A stretch of DNA of 64,000 bases from Verrucomicrobiota bacterium (GTDB taxonomy: Bacteria > Verrucomicrobiota > Verrucomicrobiia > Chthoniobacterales > SZAS-18): contig JAFEGM010000027.1 of NCBI GenBank assembly GCA_018240025.1, forward strand, positions 1 to 64,000, given 5' to 3'. The notes beneath the pieces are model-generated. The model did not search any database, was not told the DNA's origin, and worked only from the letters and a program-made list of their open reading frames with translations. Shown piece after piece: positions 36,710 to 45,726 of this stretch (its first letter is position 1; every line of letters starts with the position of its first letter). A program made the translations under genes and the position numbers.

Positions 36710-36726
36710 GCGCCCTTCCGGGGCGC
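36710..36726 (+). promoter_or_regulatory. Intercistronic hairpin between sbp and cysT
   Basis: GCGCCC-TTCCG-GGGCGC, a perfect 6-bp GC stem 10 bp after the sbp stop with no T-run. Such hairpins commonly stabilise the upstream binding-protein message or dampen readthrough; that role is inferred from position. Confidence 0.5.
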
Positions 36727-36801
36727 GATTCCAGCTTCGAGAGAGCGCGTCGCGGAGCTCGCCTCCGCGGCGCGCGAACGCCTCCCCGAGCCCACCCGCC
36801 G

Positions 36802-37626
36802 ATGGCCAGCGTGAATCGCCAAGTTCTCCCGGGCTTTTCGCTCAGCCTGGGGTACACGATCTTCTATCTGAGCCTGCTCGTGCTCCTGCCGATCGCAGCC
36901 TGCTTTCTCAAGGCCGCGACGCTCTCCCGGTCGAATTTCGTCAGCGCGGTCTGGACCGAGCGCGCGCGGGCCGCCTACGCGCTGACCTTCGGTGCCGCTT
37001 TCGCCGCCGCGGCCATCAACCTCGTGCTCGGTCTGCTGCTGGCCTGGGTGCTGGTTCGCTACGAGTTCCCCGGCCGCGGTCTGGCCAATGCGCTGGTCGA
37101 TCTGCCGCTGGCTTTGCCGACGGCGGTGGGCGGGCTGGTCTATGCGAGTCTCTACGTGCCGAAGGGCTGGCTGGGGCAATATCTCGTCCCGCTCGGCTTC
37201 CATGGCGCGTATTCGAAGACGGCCATCGTGCTCGTGCTGGTCTTCGTCGGTCTGCCCTTCGTCGTGCGCACGGTGCAACCCGTCCTGGAGGATCTCGAGG
37301 CCGAGACCGAGGAAGCCGCGGCCTCGCTGGGAAGCTCGCGCTGGCAGGCGTTTCGCCTCGTGCTGCTGCCCCATCTCTATCCCGCCATGATCACCGGCTT
37401 CGCCCTGGCCTTCGCCCGGGGCATCGGGGAATACGGCTCGGTCGTCTTCGTTTCGGGCAACATGCCCTACAAGACGGAGATCGCGCCCATCCTGATCGTC
37501 GCGCGGCTGGAGGAATTCGCCTACAGCGAGGCCACCGCCATCGCGGTCGTGCTGCTGGTCATCTCCTTCTCCACCCTCGTCCTCGTCAACCTGCTCGAAC
37601 GCTGGAGCCTGCGCCATGAGCACTGA
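36802..37626 (+). CDS. cysT: Sulfate ABC transporter permease CysT
   Basis: A 274-residue inner-membrane permease with six helices. CysT motifs are present: LPIAACFLKAATLS near the start, VDLPLALPTAVGGLVYASLY, and the ATPase-coupling EAA loop EDLEAETEEAAASLGSSRWQ, followed by FARGIGEYGSVVFVSGNMPY. With CysW it forms the sulfate channel. Its end overlaps cysW by 11 bases, so the two are coupled. Confidence 0.95.
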   Translation: MASVNRQVLPGFSLSLGYTIFYLSLLVLLPIAACFLKAATLSRSNFVSAVWTERARAAYALTFGAAFAAAAINLVLGLLLAWVLVRYEFPGRGLANALVDLPLALPTAVGGLVYASLYVPKGWLGQYLVPLGFHGAYSKTAIVLVLVFVGLPFVVRTVQPVLEDLEAETEEAAASLGSSRWQAFRLVLLPHLYPAMITGFALAFARGIGEYGSVVFVSGNMPYKTEIAPILIVARLEEFAYSEATAIAVVLLVISFSTLVLVNLLERWSLRHEH

Positions 37627-38746
37627 CGTCCTGCCACCTCCACCGACGACGGCCCTCAGCGCCGCGCCGGGATCCGCCGTGCGCCGCGTGCGGCAGGATC
37701 CCGCCTGGGTGCGCCGGACGCTCATCGGTCTGGCCGGCCTCGTGCTCGGACTACTGGTGGTCGTGCCGGTGGCGCACGTCTTCTACGTCGCGCTGCAGGA
37801 CGGGCTGGGCGGATACTGGAAGCATCTCACGGCCGATCCCGACACGCGGCATTCCATCCTGCTCACGCTGACGGTCGTTCCCATCGCGCTGGGCGCGAAC
37901 ATCGCCTTCGGGCTGGCCGCGGCCTGGGCCATCGCGCGGTTCCGCTTCCCGGGGCGCGCGATCCTGACGGCCTTCATCGACCTCCCCTTCTCGGTTTCTC
38001 CGGTGGTGGCCGGGCTCATGTTCGTGCTCATCTTCGGCCTGCAGGGTTACCTCGGTCCGTTCCTGCGGCGCGATGGCTACGCGCTCATGCCTTATGCGAT
38101 CGCGGCGCTGGCGCTTTTCGTCGCCACCATCGTCTACCTCCTGCTCCGGCCGGCCAGTCCGCGCTTCCGCACCGGTCTCTGGCGGTATCCGGGCCTGACC
38201 TTCGTCGTGGGTGGCGCAGCGCTCTTTTTCGGCCTCGTCTGGCTGCAGCAGGCCCTGGAAATCTGGCCGCGCGGGCAGAGCCTCAAGATCATCTTCGCGC
38301 TCCCCGGCTTGGTGCTGGCGACGGCGTTCGTCACGTTCCCGTTCGTCGCGCGCGAGCTGATCCCAGTGATGGAAGCGATCGGCCCCGACGAGGAGCTGGC
38401 CGCCATCAGCCTCGGGGCCAGCGGCTGGCAGATGTTCCGCCAGGTCACGCTGCCCAACATCAAATGGGGCCTGGCCTACGGCATCATCCTCTGCAACGCC
38501 CGCGCCATGGGCGAATTCGGCGCCGTCTACGTGGTCTCCGGGCACATCGCCGGACAGACGGACACCATGCCGCTGCGGATCGAGAAGCTCTTCCAGGAGT
38601 ACAACCTGCCCGGCTCGTTCGCCGTCGCTTCGGTCCTGACGCTGCTCGCCATTTTCACCCTCATCGCGAAGACGAAACTCGAACGCCAACTGCCCGTCGC
38701 CGGTCGCACTGGAGAGGGCGACGGCTCCACCAACCAACGCTCATGA
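37616..38746 (+). CDS. cysW: Sulfate ABC transporter permease CysW with an unusual internal insertion
   Basis: A 376-residue permease, about 80 to 90 residues longer than usual for CysW. Standard motifs occur in [20 protein letters not shown] (near 119-138), [20 protein letters not shown] (near 225-244), the EAA loop [18 protein letters not shown] and [17 protein letters not shown]. Between [10 protein letters not shown] (about 150) and the IIFALPG motif there is an extra segment of about 70 residues with two strongly hydrophobic stretches ([18 protein letters not shown] and [17 protein letters not shown]). A Pro/Thr-rich N-terminal extension of about 30 residues is also present. Reading frame and downstream motifs are intact, so it is likely functional. 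Confidence 0.92.
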   Translation: MSTDVLPPPPTTALSAAPGSAVRRVRQDPAWVRRTLIGLAGLVLGLLVVVPVAHVFYVALQDGLGGYWKHLTADPDTRHSILLTLTVVPIALGANIAFGLAAAWAIARFRFPGRAILTAFIDLPFSVSPVVAGLMFVLIFGLQGYLGPFLRRDGYALMPYAIAALALFVATIVYLLLRPASPRFRTGLWRYPGLTFVVGGAALFFGLVWLQQALEIWPRGQSLKIIFALPGLVLATAFVTFPFVARELIPVMEAIGPDEELAAISLGASGWQMFRQVTLPNIKWGLAYGIILCNARAMGEFGAVYVVSGHIAGQTDTMPLRIEKLFQEYNLPGSFAVASVLTLLAIFTLIAKTKLERQLPVAGRTGEGDGSTNQRS

Positions 38747-39801
38747 GCATTCAGGTTCAAAACGTGTCCAAGCGCTTCGGCGGCTTCGTGGCCCTCGACG
38801 ACGTCAGTCTCGAGGTCCCGGACGGCTCGCTCCTCAGCCTTCTCGGCCCCTCGGGCTCGGGCAAAACCACGCTGCTGCGCATCATCGCCGGACTCGAGGT
38901 GGCCGACCAGGGCCGCATTCTCCACGGCACGGAGGACATCACCGACCACGCCGCCTGCGACCGCCAGGTGGGCTTCGTCTTCCAGCACTACGCGCTCTTC
39001 CGGCACATGACGGTGGCGGAGAATGTCGGCTACGGCCTGCGCGTGCGCGGCCGGCCGAAGAGCCGCATCGCCGAACGCGTGCGCGAGCTGCTCGCGCTGG
39101 TCCGGCTGGAGGGGCTCGACGACCGCTATCCCAGCCAGCTCTCCGGCGGGCAGCGGCAGCGCGTGGCGCTGGCCCGGGCGCTGGCGGCCGAGCCGCGCGT
39201 GCTGCTGCTCGACGAGCCCTTCGGCGCGCTCGACGCCAACGTGCGCCACGAGCTGCGCGAGTGGCTGCGCCGGCTGCATGAGGAGATCCACGTGACCAGC
39301 ATCTTCGTCACCCACGATCAGGAGGAGGCCTTCGAAGTGGCCGACCGCGTGGTGGTGATGAACAACGCGCGCATCGAGCAGGTCGGCACGCCGGACGAAG
39401 TCTACGACCAGCCAGCCAGCCCGTTCGTCTATCACTTCCTCGGCAAGGTGAACAAATTCGCCGGGCGCATCGTGCGCGGCCGCTTCCGCGTCGGTGCCAC
39501 CGAACTCGCTCTGCCCAGCGGCACGCAGCTGCCGGAGGCGAGCGTCGCGACCGCCTACGTGCGTCCGCACGAGGTCAAGCTGCAGTCCGATCAGCCCGGC
39601 TCCGCCGGCCTCGGCGCCGTCGTGCGGCACGTCAATTCCGCCGGCCCGGTGGTGCACGTTTCGCTCGAGCGCAGCGACGACGGCAGCCCGTTTCTCGCGC
39701 TGCTGACGAAGGAGGAATGCCGCGGACTGACCCTGCGTCCCAGCAGCCTGGTCTACGCCTTTCTGAAGAACGCGCGCATCTTCCCCGAGGAAGCGGGCTG
39801 A
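38743..39801 (+). CDS. cysA: Sulfate ABC transporter ATP-binding protein CysA
   Basis: A 352-residue ATPase with Walker [16 protein letters not shown]-loop [11 protein letters not shown], signature [15 protein letters not shown], Walker [14 protein letters not shown] and switch histidine [10 protein letters not shown]. The C-terminal region is a TOBE-type regulatory domain with [20 protein letters not shown]. It drives sulfate import through CysT/CysW. Its ATG overlaps the cysW stop (ATGA). The stop is only 16 bp before the LytTR-type direct repeats that precede the next gene. Confidence 0.96.
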   Translation: MSIQVQNVSKRFGGFVALDDVSLEVPDGSLLSLLGPSGSGKTTLLRIIAGLEVADQGRILHGTEDITDHAACDRQVGFVFQHYALFRHMTVAENVGYGLRVRGRPKSRIAERVRELLALVRLEGLDDRYPSQLSGGQRQRVALARALAAEPRVLLLDEPFGALDANVRHELREWLRRLHEEIHVTSIFVTHDQEEAFEVADRVVVMNNARIEQVGTPDEVYDQPASPFVYHFLGKVNKFAGRIVRGRFRVGATELALPSGTQLPEASVATAYVRPHEVKLQSDQPGSAGLGAVVRHVNSAGPVVHVSLERSDDGSPFLALLTKEECRGLTLRPSSLVYAFLKNARIFPEEAG

Positions 39802-39817
39802 GCGCGCGGCCCTGGTC

Positions 39818-39847
39818 GATTCGTCCAACCGGCGGGCCGATTCGTCC
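39818..39847 (+). promoter_or_regulatory. LytTR-type direct repeat upstream of the PEP-CTERM gene
   Basis: GATTCGTCC occurs at 39818-39826 and again at 39839-39847: two 9-bp direct repeats with a 12-bp spacer (21-bp period). This is the classical layout for a LytTR-domain dimer. The second copy ends 43 bp before the ATG at 39891. The same pair, with the same period and the same 43-bp distance, precedes the gene at 42484. The nearest encoded LytTR protein is at 40583-41317. Confidence 0.7.
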
Positions 39848-39890
39848 AAAGGCGGCGGCGGAGCGCGCGGCCCTGATCGACCGGGGCCCG

Positions 39891-40574
39891 ATGCGCCTCA
39901 TCCTCCCGCTCGTCGCCTGCCTCGTCGCCGGCGCCTCGCTCCAGGCCGACCTGGTCCTCGACACGTTCGACACCCCCTTCACGCTCGCCGGCACCGCCAC
40001 GGGCGCCAATGTGGCCGCGCCGGAAGTGCCGGGCGGCGTGCGCGCGCTGCTGCTGACGAGCGGATCGGTCGAGGCCACCGGCGGAGTCCTTTCGCTCGCG
40101 CCCGGCTCGGGCTCGCTCACGCTGGGCTTCGGCTGGCGCTGGAACGGCGCCGGTGAGATCGAGCTGCAGCGCGTGGTTCGTGTTGCCGACAAATCCGGCG
40201 CCGACCGGCTGCGCTTCCAGCTCACCGCCCTGACCGGCACGGTGCGGGTCTACGCCTCGCTCATCGCCGCGGGCAGCACGCTCTCCAACGGCAATCCGGG
40301 CGATCCGGTCTTCACCCTGACCAGCCCCGGCGTGAACGACCTGCTCTTCGCTCAGGCGCTGCGCGCCGCGGGCGGCGGCACGGTCGATTTGCGCCAGGTC
40401 GATTTCATCGCCCTGACCTTCCAGCCTTTCGTCGGCGCCTCCTTTTCGCTCGGCGAAGTCTCGGTGCCGCTGGCCGTCCCCGAGCCGGCCACCTGGGCGT
40501 CGGGCGCGCTCGGGCTGATCATCGCTCTCGCGGTGCAGCAGCGAATGCGACCGCGCGCTCCGCGCGGGCGCTGA
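39891..40574 (+). CDS. PEP-CTERM sorted secreted protein
   Basis: A 227-residue exported protein. A signal peptide (MRLILPLVACLVAGASLQA) precedes a beta-rich domain beginning DLVLDTFDTPFTLAGTATGA, with a GFGWRWNGAGEIELQRVV strand pair and VDLRQVDFIALTFQPFVGAS. The C-terminus has VPEPATWASGALGLIIALAV and a basic RMRPRAPR tail, a full PEP-CTERM signal for exosortase processing. The binding domain family is not recognised. It is preceded by the LytTR-type repeats and is convergent with the LytTR regulator, ending 8 bp from its stop. Confidence 0.85.
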   Translation: MRLILPLVACLVAGASLQADLVLDTFDTPFTLAGTATGANVAAPEVPGGVRALLLTSGSVEATGGVLSLAPGSGSLTLGFGWRWNGAGEIELQRVVRVADKSGADRLRFQLTALTGTVRVYASLIAAGSTLSNGNPGDPVFTLTSPGVNDLLFAQALRAAGGGTVDLRQVDFIALTFQPFVGASFSLGEVSVPLAVPEPATWASGALGLIIALAVQQRMRPRAPRGR

Positions 40575-40582
40575 GCACTCCG

Positions 40583-41317
40583 TCAGCCGAGCCCTTCCCG
40601 CAGCAGCGGCCGCAGGCGCGCGAGAGCGGCGCGGCCCAGCGGCAGCGGTTCGCCGGCTTCTCCGACCTGCAGCCAGCCCGCCCCGCGATGCTCCACCCGC
40701 AGCGCGCGCACGCGCTCGACGTTAACCAGGAGCGACCGTTCCACCCGCACGAACGGCGGCGCCGGCAGCAGCGTTTCCCACTCGCCCAGCGGCCGCGAAA
40801 CGAAGACCGATTTCCCCTCCGGCAAACGCACGCGTCCGTAGTTGCCGTCCGCTTCCACGGCGCAGATTTCGTGCACTGCGACGAAGCGCAGGACGGTGCC
40901 GCCCGAGAGCAGCACCCGGTCTTCCTTCGCCAGCGCGCTCCGCGGTGGAGCGGGCGGGGTCGGCCGCTCGAGCCGGGCCAGCGCGGCTTGCAGGCGTTCG
41001 GCCGAGACGGGCTTGAGGAGGTAATCGACCGCATTCACCTCGAAGGCGCGCACGGCATACTCGTCGTGGGCCGTCACGAAGATGACTCGCGGAAGCGGCG
41101 GCGTGAGCAGCGGCAGCAGACTGAAGCCGTCACCGCGCGGCATCTGCACGTCGAGCAGGAGCACGTCCGGATGCAGCTCCGCGCACTGCCGGGCCGCTTC
41201 GGCGGCCGACTCCGCCTCGCCGACCACCTCCACGCCCGCCTGCTCGGCGAGCAGCGCACGGAGCCGGCGGCGGGCCGGCTTTTCGTCGTCCACGAGCAGA
41301 AGGCGCAGCGGTTTCAT
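40583..41317 (-). CDS. LytTR-family response regulator
   Basis: A 244-residue regulator. Receiver domain first: LRLLLVDDEKPARRRLRALL with the phospho-acceptor in HPDVLLLDVQMPRGDGF, and the switch lysine in VDYLLKPVSAERL. The C-terminal LytTR domain contains VHEICAVEADGNYGRVRL, FVSRPLGEWETLLPAPPFVR and VERSLLVNVERVRAL. LytTR proteins bind paired 9-bp direct repeats one helical turn pair apart. Its ATG overlaps the kinase stop (ATGA). Two matching repeat pairs flank the gene pair at 39818 and 42411. Confidence 0.95.
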   Translation of the reverse strand: MKPLRLLLVDDEKPARRRLRALLAEQAGVEVVGEAESAAEAARQCAELHPDVLLLDVQMPRGDGFSLLPLLTPPLPRVIFVTAHDEYAVRAFEVNAVDYLLKPVSAERLQAALARLERPTPPAPPRSALAKEDRVLLSGGTVLRFVAVHEICAVEADGNYGRVRLPEGKSVFVSRPLGEWETLLPAPPFVRVERSLLVNVERVRALRVEHRGAGWLQVGEAGEPLPLGRAALARLRPLLREGLG

Positions 41318-42348
41318 GGGCTTCGCGGCAGGGTCACCGCCAGGCGCACCCAACCGTCGGATTCCGTCATCTGCAACGTCGCGCCGGCGCCGAAGAGCAG
41401 CGCCAGACGCCGGCGCAAGCCGTCCAACCCCAGCCCGCCCTCGGTGCGCCCGGCGGCCGGCGGGAGCCAATGTCCCGTGTTCGCCACCTCCACCCGGAGG
41501 TGCTCGGGCAAGACCGCCGCTACCAGCGCGATCTGCAGGCCGTCCTGACTCGTCTCGCGGCCGAACTCCAGCGCATTCTCCACCAGCGGGAGCAACAGGG
41601 CGGTGGGCACGCGGGCCGCGCGGGCGTCGGCGTCGGCCTCGACCCGAAAGCGGAGCTGACCCTCGAAGCGCGCCTCCTCGACCCGCAGATAGTTCTCCAT
41701 CGCCGCCAGTTCCTCGCCCAGCGGCGCGAGCGGCTCGCGCACGCGGAGCGAATGGCGCAGCACTTCGGCCAGCCCCAGCGTCACCTGCTCGGCGCGGGCC
41801 GGGTCGTCGCGCAGATTGGCCAGGACCGCGTTGAGGGCGTTGAAGAGAAAATGCGGATTCACCTGCGCCCGCAGCGCCGCCAGCTCCGCCGCCTGCGCCG
41901 CCGCCTCGGCGCGGGCGGCACGCAGCTCCCGGGCGCTCGCCTCGAGGCCGTCCTTCAGCCAAAAATAGAGCCCGCTCCAGCCGGCGAAGATGAGCGAGCG
42001 CGCACACCATTGCGCCAGCCATTCCGCCGTCGGGGATAGGCCGGCGGCCGACGCCTCGCGCAGGCCCAGCACCCCGCCCGCCAGGGCGGTGTCGAGCGCG
42101 CCCACGAGCAGCGCCAGCCCGCAAACCACCAGCGCGCGGCGGCCGGGCGCGGCCGGGACGGGTCGACGCCGGAAGCACTCGCGCAGCCCCAGGCAGAGCG
42201 CGCAGCCGAGCGGCTCGCGGAGCAGGGTCGACCACAGCACGGTCGTCGGCGAAGCGAAGAGCAGCAGCTTCATCGGGACGGCGGCCAGCGCGAACACGGC
42301 CCAGCCGCCGAGATGCAAACGCCAGAATGACGGCAGTCGCGCGAACAC
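41314..42348 (-). CDS. LytS/AlgZ-type sensor histidine kinase
   Basis: About 344 residues from a GTG at 42348, chosen because it gives an intact first helix (SFWRLHLGGWAVFALAAVPM); an internal ATG near 42273 would remove it. Four membrane helices occupy the first about 150 residues (for example VVCGLALLVGALDTALAGGV). The kinase core is the His_kinase/LytS type: QVNPHFLFNALNAVLANL with the phospho-acceptor histidine, LAPLGEELAAMENYLRVEEA, a PLVENALEFG N-box and GGLGLDGLRRRL. It partners the LytTR regulator encoded immediately downstream. The start lies about 60 bp from the repeat pair at 42411, so self-regulation is possible. Confidence 0.88.
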   Translation of the reverse strand: MFARLPSFWRLHLGGWAVFALAAVPMKLLLFASPTTVLWSTLLREPLGCALCLGLRECFRRRPVPAAPGRRALVVCGLALLVGALDTALAGGVLGLREASAAGLSPTAEWLAQWCARSLIFAGWSGLYFWLKDGLEASARELRAARAEAAAQAAELAALRAQVNPHFLFNALNAVLANLRDDPARAEQVTLGLAEVLRHSLRVREPLAPLGEELAAMENYLRVEEARFEGQLRFRVEADADARAARVPTALLLPLVENALEFGRETSQDGLQIALVAAVLPEHLRVEVANTGHWLPPAAGRTEGGLGLDGLRRRLALLFGAGATLQMTESDGWVRLAVTLPRSP

Positions 42349-42410
42349 GGGCCCACGCTGGCACGAGGTCGACCCGCTGCGCCAGCGCGAGCTGCACGGC
42401 ACCGCTGGCC

Positions 42411-42440
42411 GATTCGTCCGGCGCGCGGGCCGATTCGTCC
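42411..42440 (+). promoter_or_regulatory. LytTR-type direct repeat upstream of the PATR/PA14 gene
   Basis: GATTCGTCC at 42411-42419 and 42432-42440, again with a 12-bp spacer and 21-bp period. The second copy ends 43 bp before the ATG at 42484, the same distance as at 39818-39847 before 39891. The last five spacer bases (GGGCC) also match. The site lies between the divergent kinase gene and the PATR/PA14 gene. Confidence 0.7.
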
Positions 42441-42483
42441 AGAACCGCTTCCCGCCCGACCGCGCCGCGCGTACCGGCCGGCC

Positions 42484-45400
42484 ATGCGCAAGATTCCCTT
42501 CCTTCTCGGCCTCGGTCTCCTCCTGCTCGCGCCCGGCCTGCGTGCCGCCACCTGGACCGGCGCGTTCGGTTCCAGCTGGAGCGATCCCGGAAATTGGGCG
42601 GAGAACGCGGTGCCGACCTCCTCTTTCAGCACCCGCATCGACGTCCCCCTCGACCAAAGCGGCAGCGACTCGATCCTGCAGGACACGGGCGCAGCCTTTT
42701 CCCTCGGCACGCTCCAGTTCTCGGGCAGCAGCAGCCTTGTGCTCCTCGGCGGTGCACTCGAGTTCCCGGTCGGCGGCAGCATCAGTCTGAGCGGCGGAGC
42801 CAGCGTGCGCATCGCCAGCAATCTCGCGACCCAGGGCGAACTCTCCCTCCTCGGCGATCTCGACGGCCCGCTCTGGCTCTCCGGCAATGTCAGCGGTCCG
42901 GGCCGCCTCGTCCTCGGGCGCGACGGCACGCCCTCCCTGCTGCGCCTGAGCGGCGCCAACACCCACAGCGGCGGCAGCACCGTGCGTCCGGAGGCGCTCG
43001 TCGTGGTCGGACACGACTCCGCCTTCGGCACCGGCGCGGTCCAGCTCGATGCCGGCAGCCGGCTCACCGCCGCGGGCGCCCGCACGCTGGCCAACGCCTT
43101 CACCTTTGCGGGCACGGAATTCGCCACGCTGGCCTTTGGCGGCGACGCGCTCACGCTCACCGGCGCGGTGGCGACGGGCAGCGCCGACACTCAGCTCATC
43201 CTCGACGCTCCCGAGGTCACACTCGCCGGCCCGCTCTCCGGCTCGGGCGCGCTGACGGTCGACGGCGGCAGCGGCACGCTCGTCTTCGCGAACTCGGGCA
43301 CGTTCTCCGGCTCGGTCACGGTGCCCTACGGCGGCATCGCCGTCGCCGCCAGCCAGGCGCTCGCCTCGGCCCATGTGGTGCTCGGGTCGCTCAATGCGCT
43401 CGCGCCCGCGCTGGAATTCCGCACCCCCAGCGTGACGCTCGGCTCGCTCGCCGGCGGCGTGAACGTGGCGCTGCCGACCAGCGAACTCCGCCTGCTCGCG
43501 CTCGCCAACACCACCTACTCGGCTGCCTTCTCCGGCCAAGGTGGACTGACCCTTGACGGCCCCGGCGTCTTCACGCTCAACGGGACCAATCTTCATCGCG
43601 GTCCGACCCGCGTGCTGCAGGGCACCCTGCACACCGCCAGCGCCGGCGCGCTCTCGCCCGATTCCGCTTTGGTCGTGACCGGCAGCGGGCGGCTCGACGT
43701 GGCCACCGAGGCGGTGCGCGCCGCTGGGCTGGCGGGTCGAGCCAATGCCAACGCCACCGGCTGGCTCGGGGGCGGACAGATCCGCGGCGCGCGGACGGCC
43801 GGCGCGCAGCTCGAGGTCAGCGTCGGCGCGGGCGCGACCCAGGTTTTTCCGGGCGTCCTGCGCGACGACCTCGGCCCGCTCGCGCTGCGCAAGACCGGCA
43901 GCGGCACGCTCGCTCTCGCGAATGTCCCCGCGACCGGCGGACTCGAGATCGCGGAAGGCACGATCCGACTCGATGCCTCCTTCGCGACCGACGCCCGCTG
44001 TCAGGTCGGCAGCCCGGTTACGCTGACCGCCAGCGGCGCGACGCTGCAGCTCGCCGCCGGTTCGGGCCTGCCGGGGCAATACGTGACCCTGGCCGATCCG
44101 CCCGACACCTCGGACTTCGCCAGCCTGTCGGCCCTGCAGGCCTTCTTCGCCGCGCGCACGCCGTCACTCTACGCCAATGCGGCCAGCGGCGGCGCGATGA
44201 GCTTCGGCTCCACCGGCAGCGCGTTTCCGCCGCCGTATGTCGACGCCGCCGGCCGCTTCGCCGCGCGCTGGGTGAGCCGCTTTCAGGCTGCCACGACGGG
44301 CACCTACACGTTCACGCTCCTCTCGGACGACGGCTCGATGCTCTGGATCGACGGCCAGTTGGTCGTGAACAACAACTTCGTCCAAGCCTATACTTCTCGC
44401 TCCGGCTCCGTCACGCTGACCGCCGGAGAGCATGACATCGTCCTGGCCTACTATCAGAGCGGCGGACCCGGCGGATTCGCCGTCGGCGTGCAGCCGCCCG
44501 GTGGGTCGACGGTCTTTCTGCCCGGCAGCCTGCTCTCGTGGCGTTCCGATGCCGTGGTGGCCGGCCTCAGCGGCGTGGCCGGCACGCAGGTCCTGTTGAA
44601 TGGCGGCACGCTGACGGTGCGCGGCACCGGGATCATTGCGACCGTGCCAGCCTTCGCCGGAGTGATCGCCGACGGCTCCGCGCCCGGCCGCTTGCAGGTG
44701 GAGCAGGGCCCGCTGCTGCTCGCGGGCGCCAACACCTTCACCGGCGGCGTGCGCCTGGCCGGCGGGACGCTCGGCATCGGCCACGATCTCGCGCTCGGTA
44801 CGGGTCCGTTGGTGTGCGTTGAAGGGACCAATTCCGGCCTGTTTGCCGACGGCGGGGATCGCACCCTCAGCCAGCCGCTGACGCTGGCCAGCGGCACCAG
44901 CCTCGATCTGCGCATCGGCGGCGATGCCGATGCGCGCCTGCTCCTCGCCGGCTCGATCAGCGGCGCGGGCACGCTCTCGGTCTCCGCCGGCCGGCCGCAG
45001 CTCTCGGGTGCGGTCTCGCCGGGGCTGCTGCGCATTTTCGCGGCCACCGTCGAGCTCACCTCCGCGTGCAGCCCGACCCGCACCGAGATCTTCGGCACGG
45101 TCGTCCTCGGGCCTTCCGCCTCGCTGGGCGGCCTCATCAGCCTGCCAGCGGGCGGCACCCTCACCGGCAGCGGGCTGGTCACCGGCAACCTCGATTCCCA
45201 AGGCACGGTCGAGGCCCGCGGCACGACCCTCCGCCTGCGCGGCCCGCTGCGGAACCGCGGCGTGCTGCGGGCGGTCGCGGGGGGCGTGCTCGATGCGGCC
45301 AGCGCTCCAGCCTTCACCAACGAGGGCGTCATCGACCTCATCAGCGGCACGTTCCTTCCGCCGGCCGGTTTCGTGAATGCGGGCGTCATCCTCGACAGCT

Positions 45401-45624
45401 CCGCCGTGCATGTGCGCAACGTCAGTCGGACCGGCTCGACCGTCACCCTCGTCGTCCCGGGCTACACCGGCCATCGCTACCAACTGCAGCGCTCTTCCGC
45501 CCTCGGCAGCGGGGCCTTCAGCGATGTCGGTCCCGCGCAATCCGGCGTCACGGGCACGGACCTCACCTTCACCGATCCCGACGCCACCAGCGGTGCCGGC
45601 TTCTACCGCGTCCGCGTGGATTGA
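42484..45624 (+). CDS. PATR-repeat exoprotein with an internal PA14 domain
   Basis: A 1046-residue secreted protein. A signal peptide (KIPFLLGLGLLLLAPGLRA) leads to PATR-type beta-helix units (LSGANTHSGGSTV, LNGTNLHRGPTRV, LAGANTFTGGVRL). Around 585-680 lies a PA14 domain: FAARWVSRFQAATTGTYTFT, LLSDDGSMLWIDGQLVVNNN and GEHDIVLAYYQSGG, a carbohydrate-binding beta-barrel. The C-terminus is a YQLQRSSALGSGAFSDVG domain seen at the end of related exoproteins. There is no PEP-CTERM or barrel. It is likely a surface or matrix glycan-binding protein under LytTR control. Confidence 0.88.
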   Translation: MRKIPFLLGLGLLLLAPGLRAATWTGAFGSSWSDPGNWAENAVPTSSFSTRIDVPLDQSGSDSILQDTGAAFSLGTLQFSGSSSLVLLGGALEFPVGGSISLSGGASVRIASNLATQGELSLLGDLDGPLWLSGNVSGPGRLVLGRDGTPSLLRLSGANTHSGGSTVRPEALVVVGHDSAFGTGAVQLDAGSRLTAAGARTLANAFTFAGTEFATLAFGGDALTLTGAVATGSADTQLILDAPEVTLAGPLSGSGALTVDGGSGTLVFANSGTFSGSVTVPYGGIAVAASQALASAHVVLGSLNALAPALEFRTPSVTLGSLAGGVNVALPTSELRLLALANTTYSAAFSGQGGLTLDGPGVFTLNGTNLHRGPTRVLQGTLHTASAGALSPDSALVVTGSGRLDVATEAVRAAGLAGRANANATGWLGGGQIRGARTAGAQLEVSVGAGATQVFPGVLRDDLGPLALRKTGSGTLALANVPATGGLEIAEGTIRLDASFATDARCQVGSPVTLTASGATLQLAAGSGLPGQYVTLADPPDTSDFASLSALQAFFAARTPSLYANAASGGAMSFGSTGSAFPPPYVDAAGRFAARWVSRFQAATTGTYTFTLLSDDGSMLWIDGQLVVNNNFVQAYTSRSGSVTLTAGEHDIVLAYYQSGGPGGFAVGVQPPGGSTVFLPGSLLSWRSDAVVAGLSGVAGTQVLLNGGTLTVRGTGIIATVPAFAGVIADGSAPGRLQVEQGPLLLAGANTFTGGVRLAGGTLGIGHDLALGTGPLVCVEGTNSGLFADGGDRTLSQPLTLASGTSLDLRIGGDADARLLLAGSISGAGTLSVSAGRPQLSGAVSPGLLRIFAATVELTSACSPTRTEIFGTVVLGPSASLGGLISLPAGGTLTGSGLVTGNLDSQGTVEARGTTLRLRGPLRNRGVLRAVAGGVLDAASAPAFTNEGVIDLISGTFLPPAGFVNAGVILDSSAVHVRNVSRTGSTVTLVVPGYTGHRYQLQRSSALGSGAFSDVGPAQSGVTGTDLTFTDPDATSGAGFYRVRVD

Positions 45625-45726
45625 GCGGCGTCCCGGCGCTCTTCAGCGGGCGGCACTCTCCCGGGCCAGCGGACGGGCATGGCTTTTCGGAAATCGGCCC
45701 GCTAGGCTGGCCGAAACCCTCCCGCT

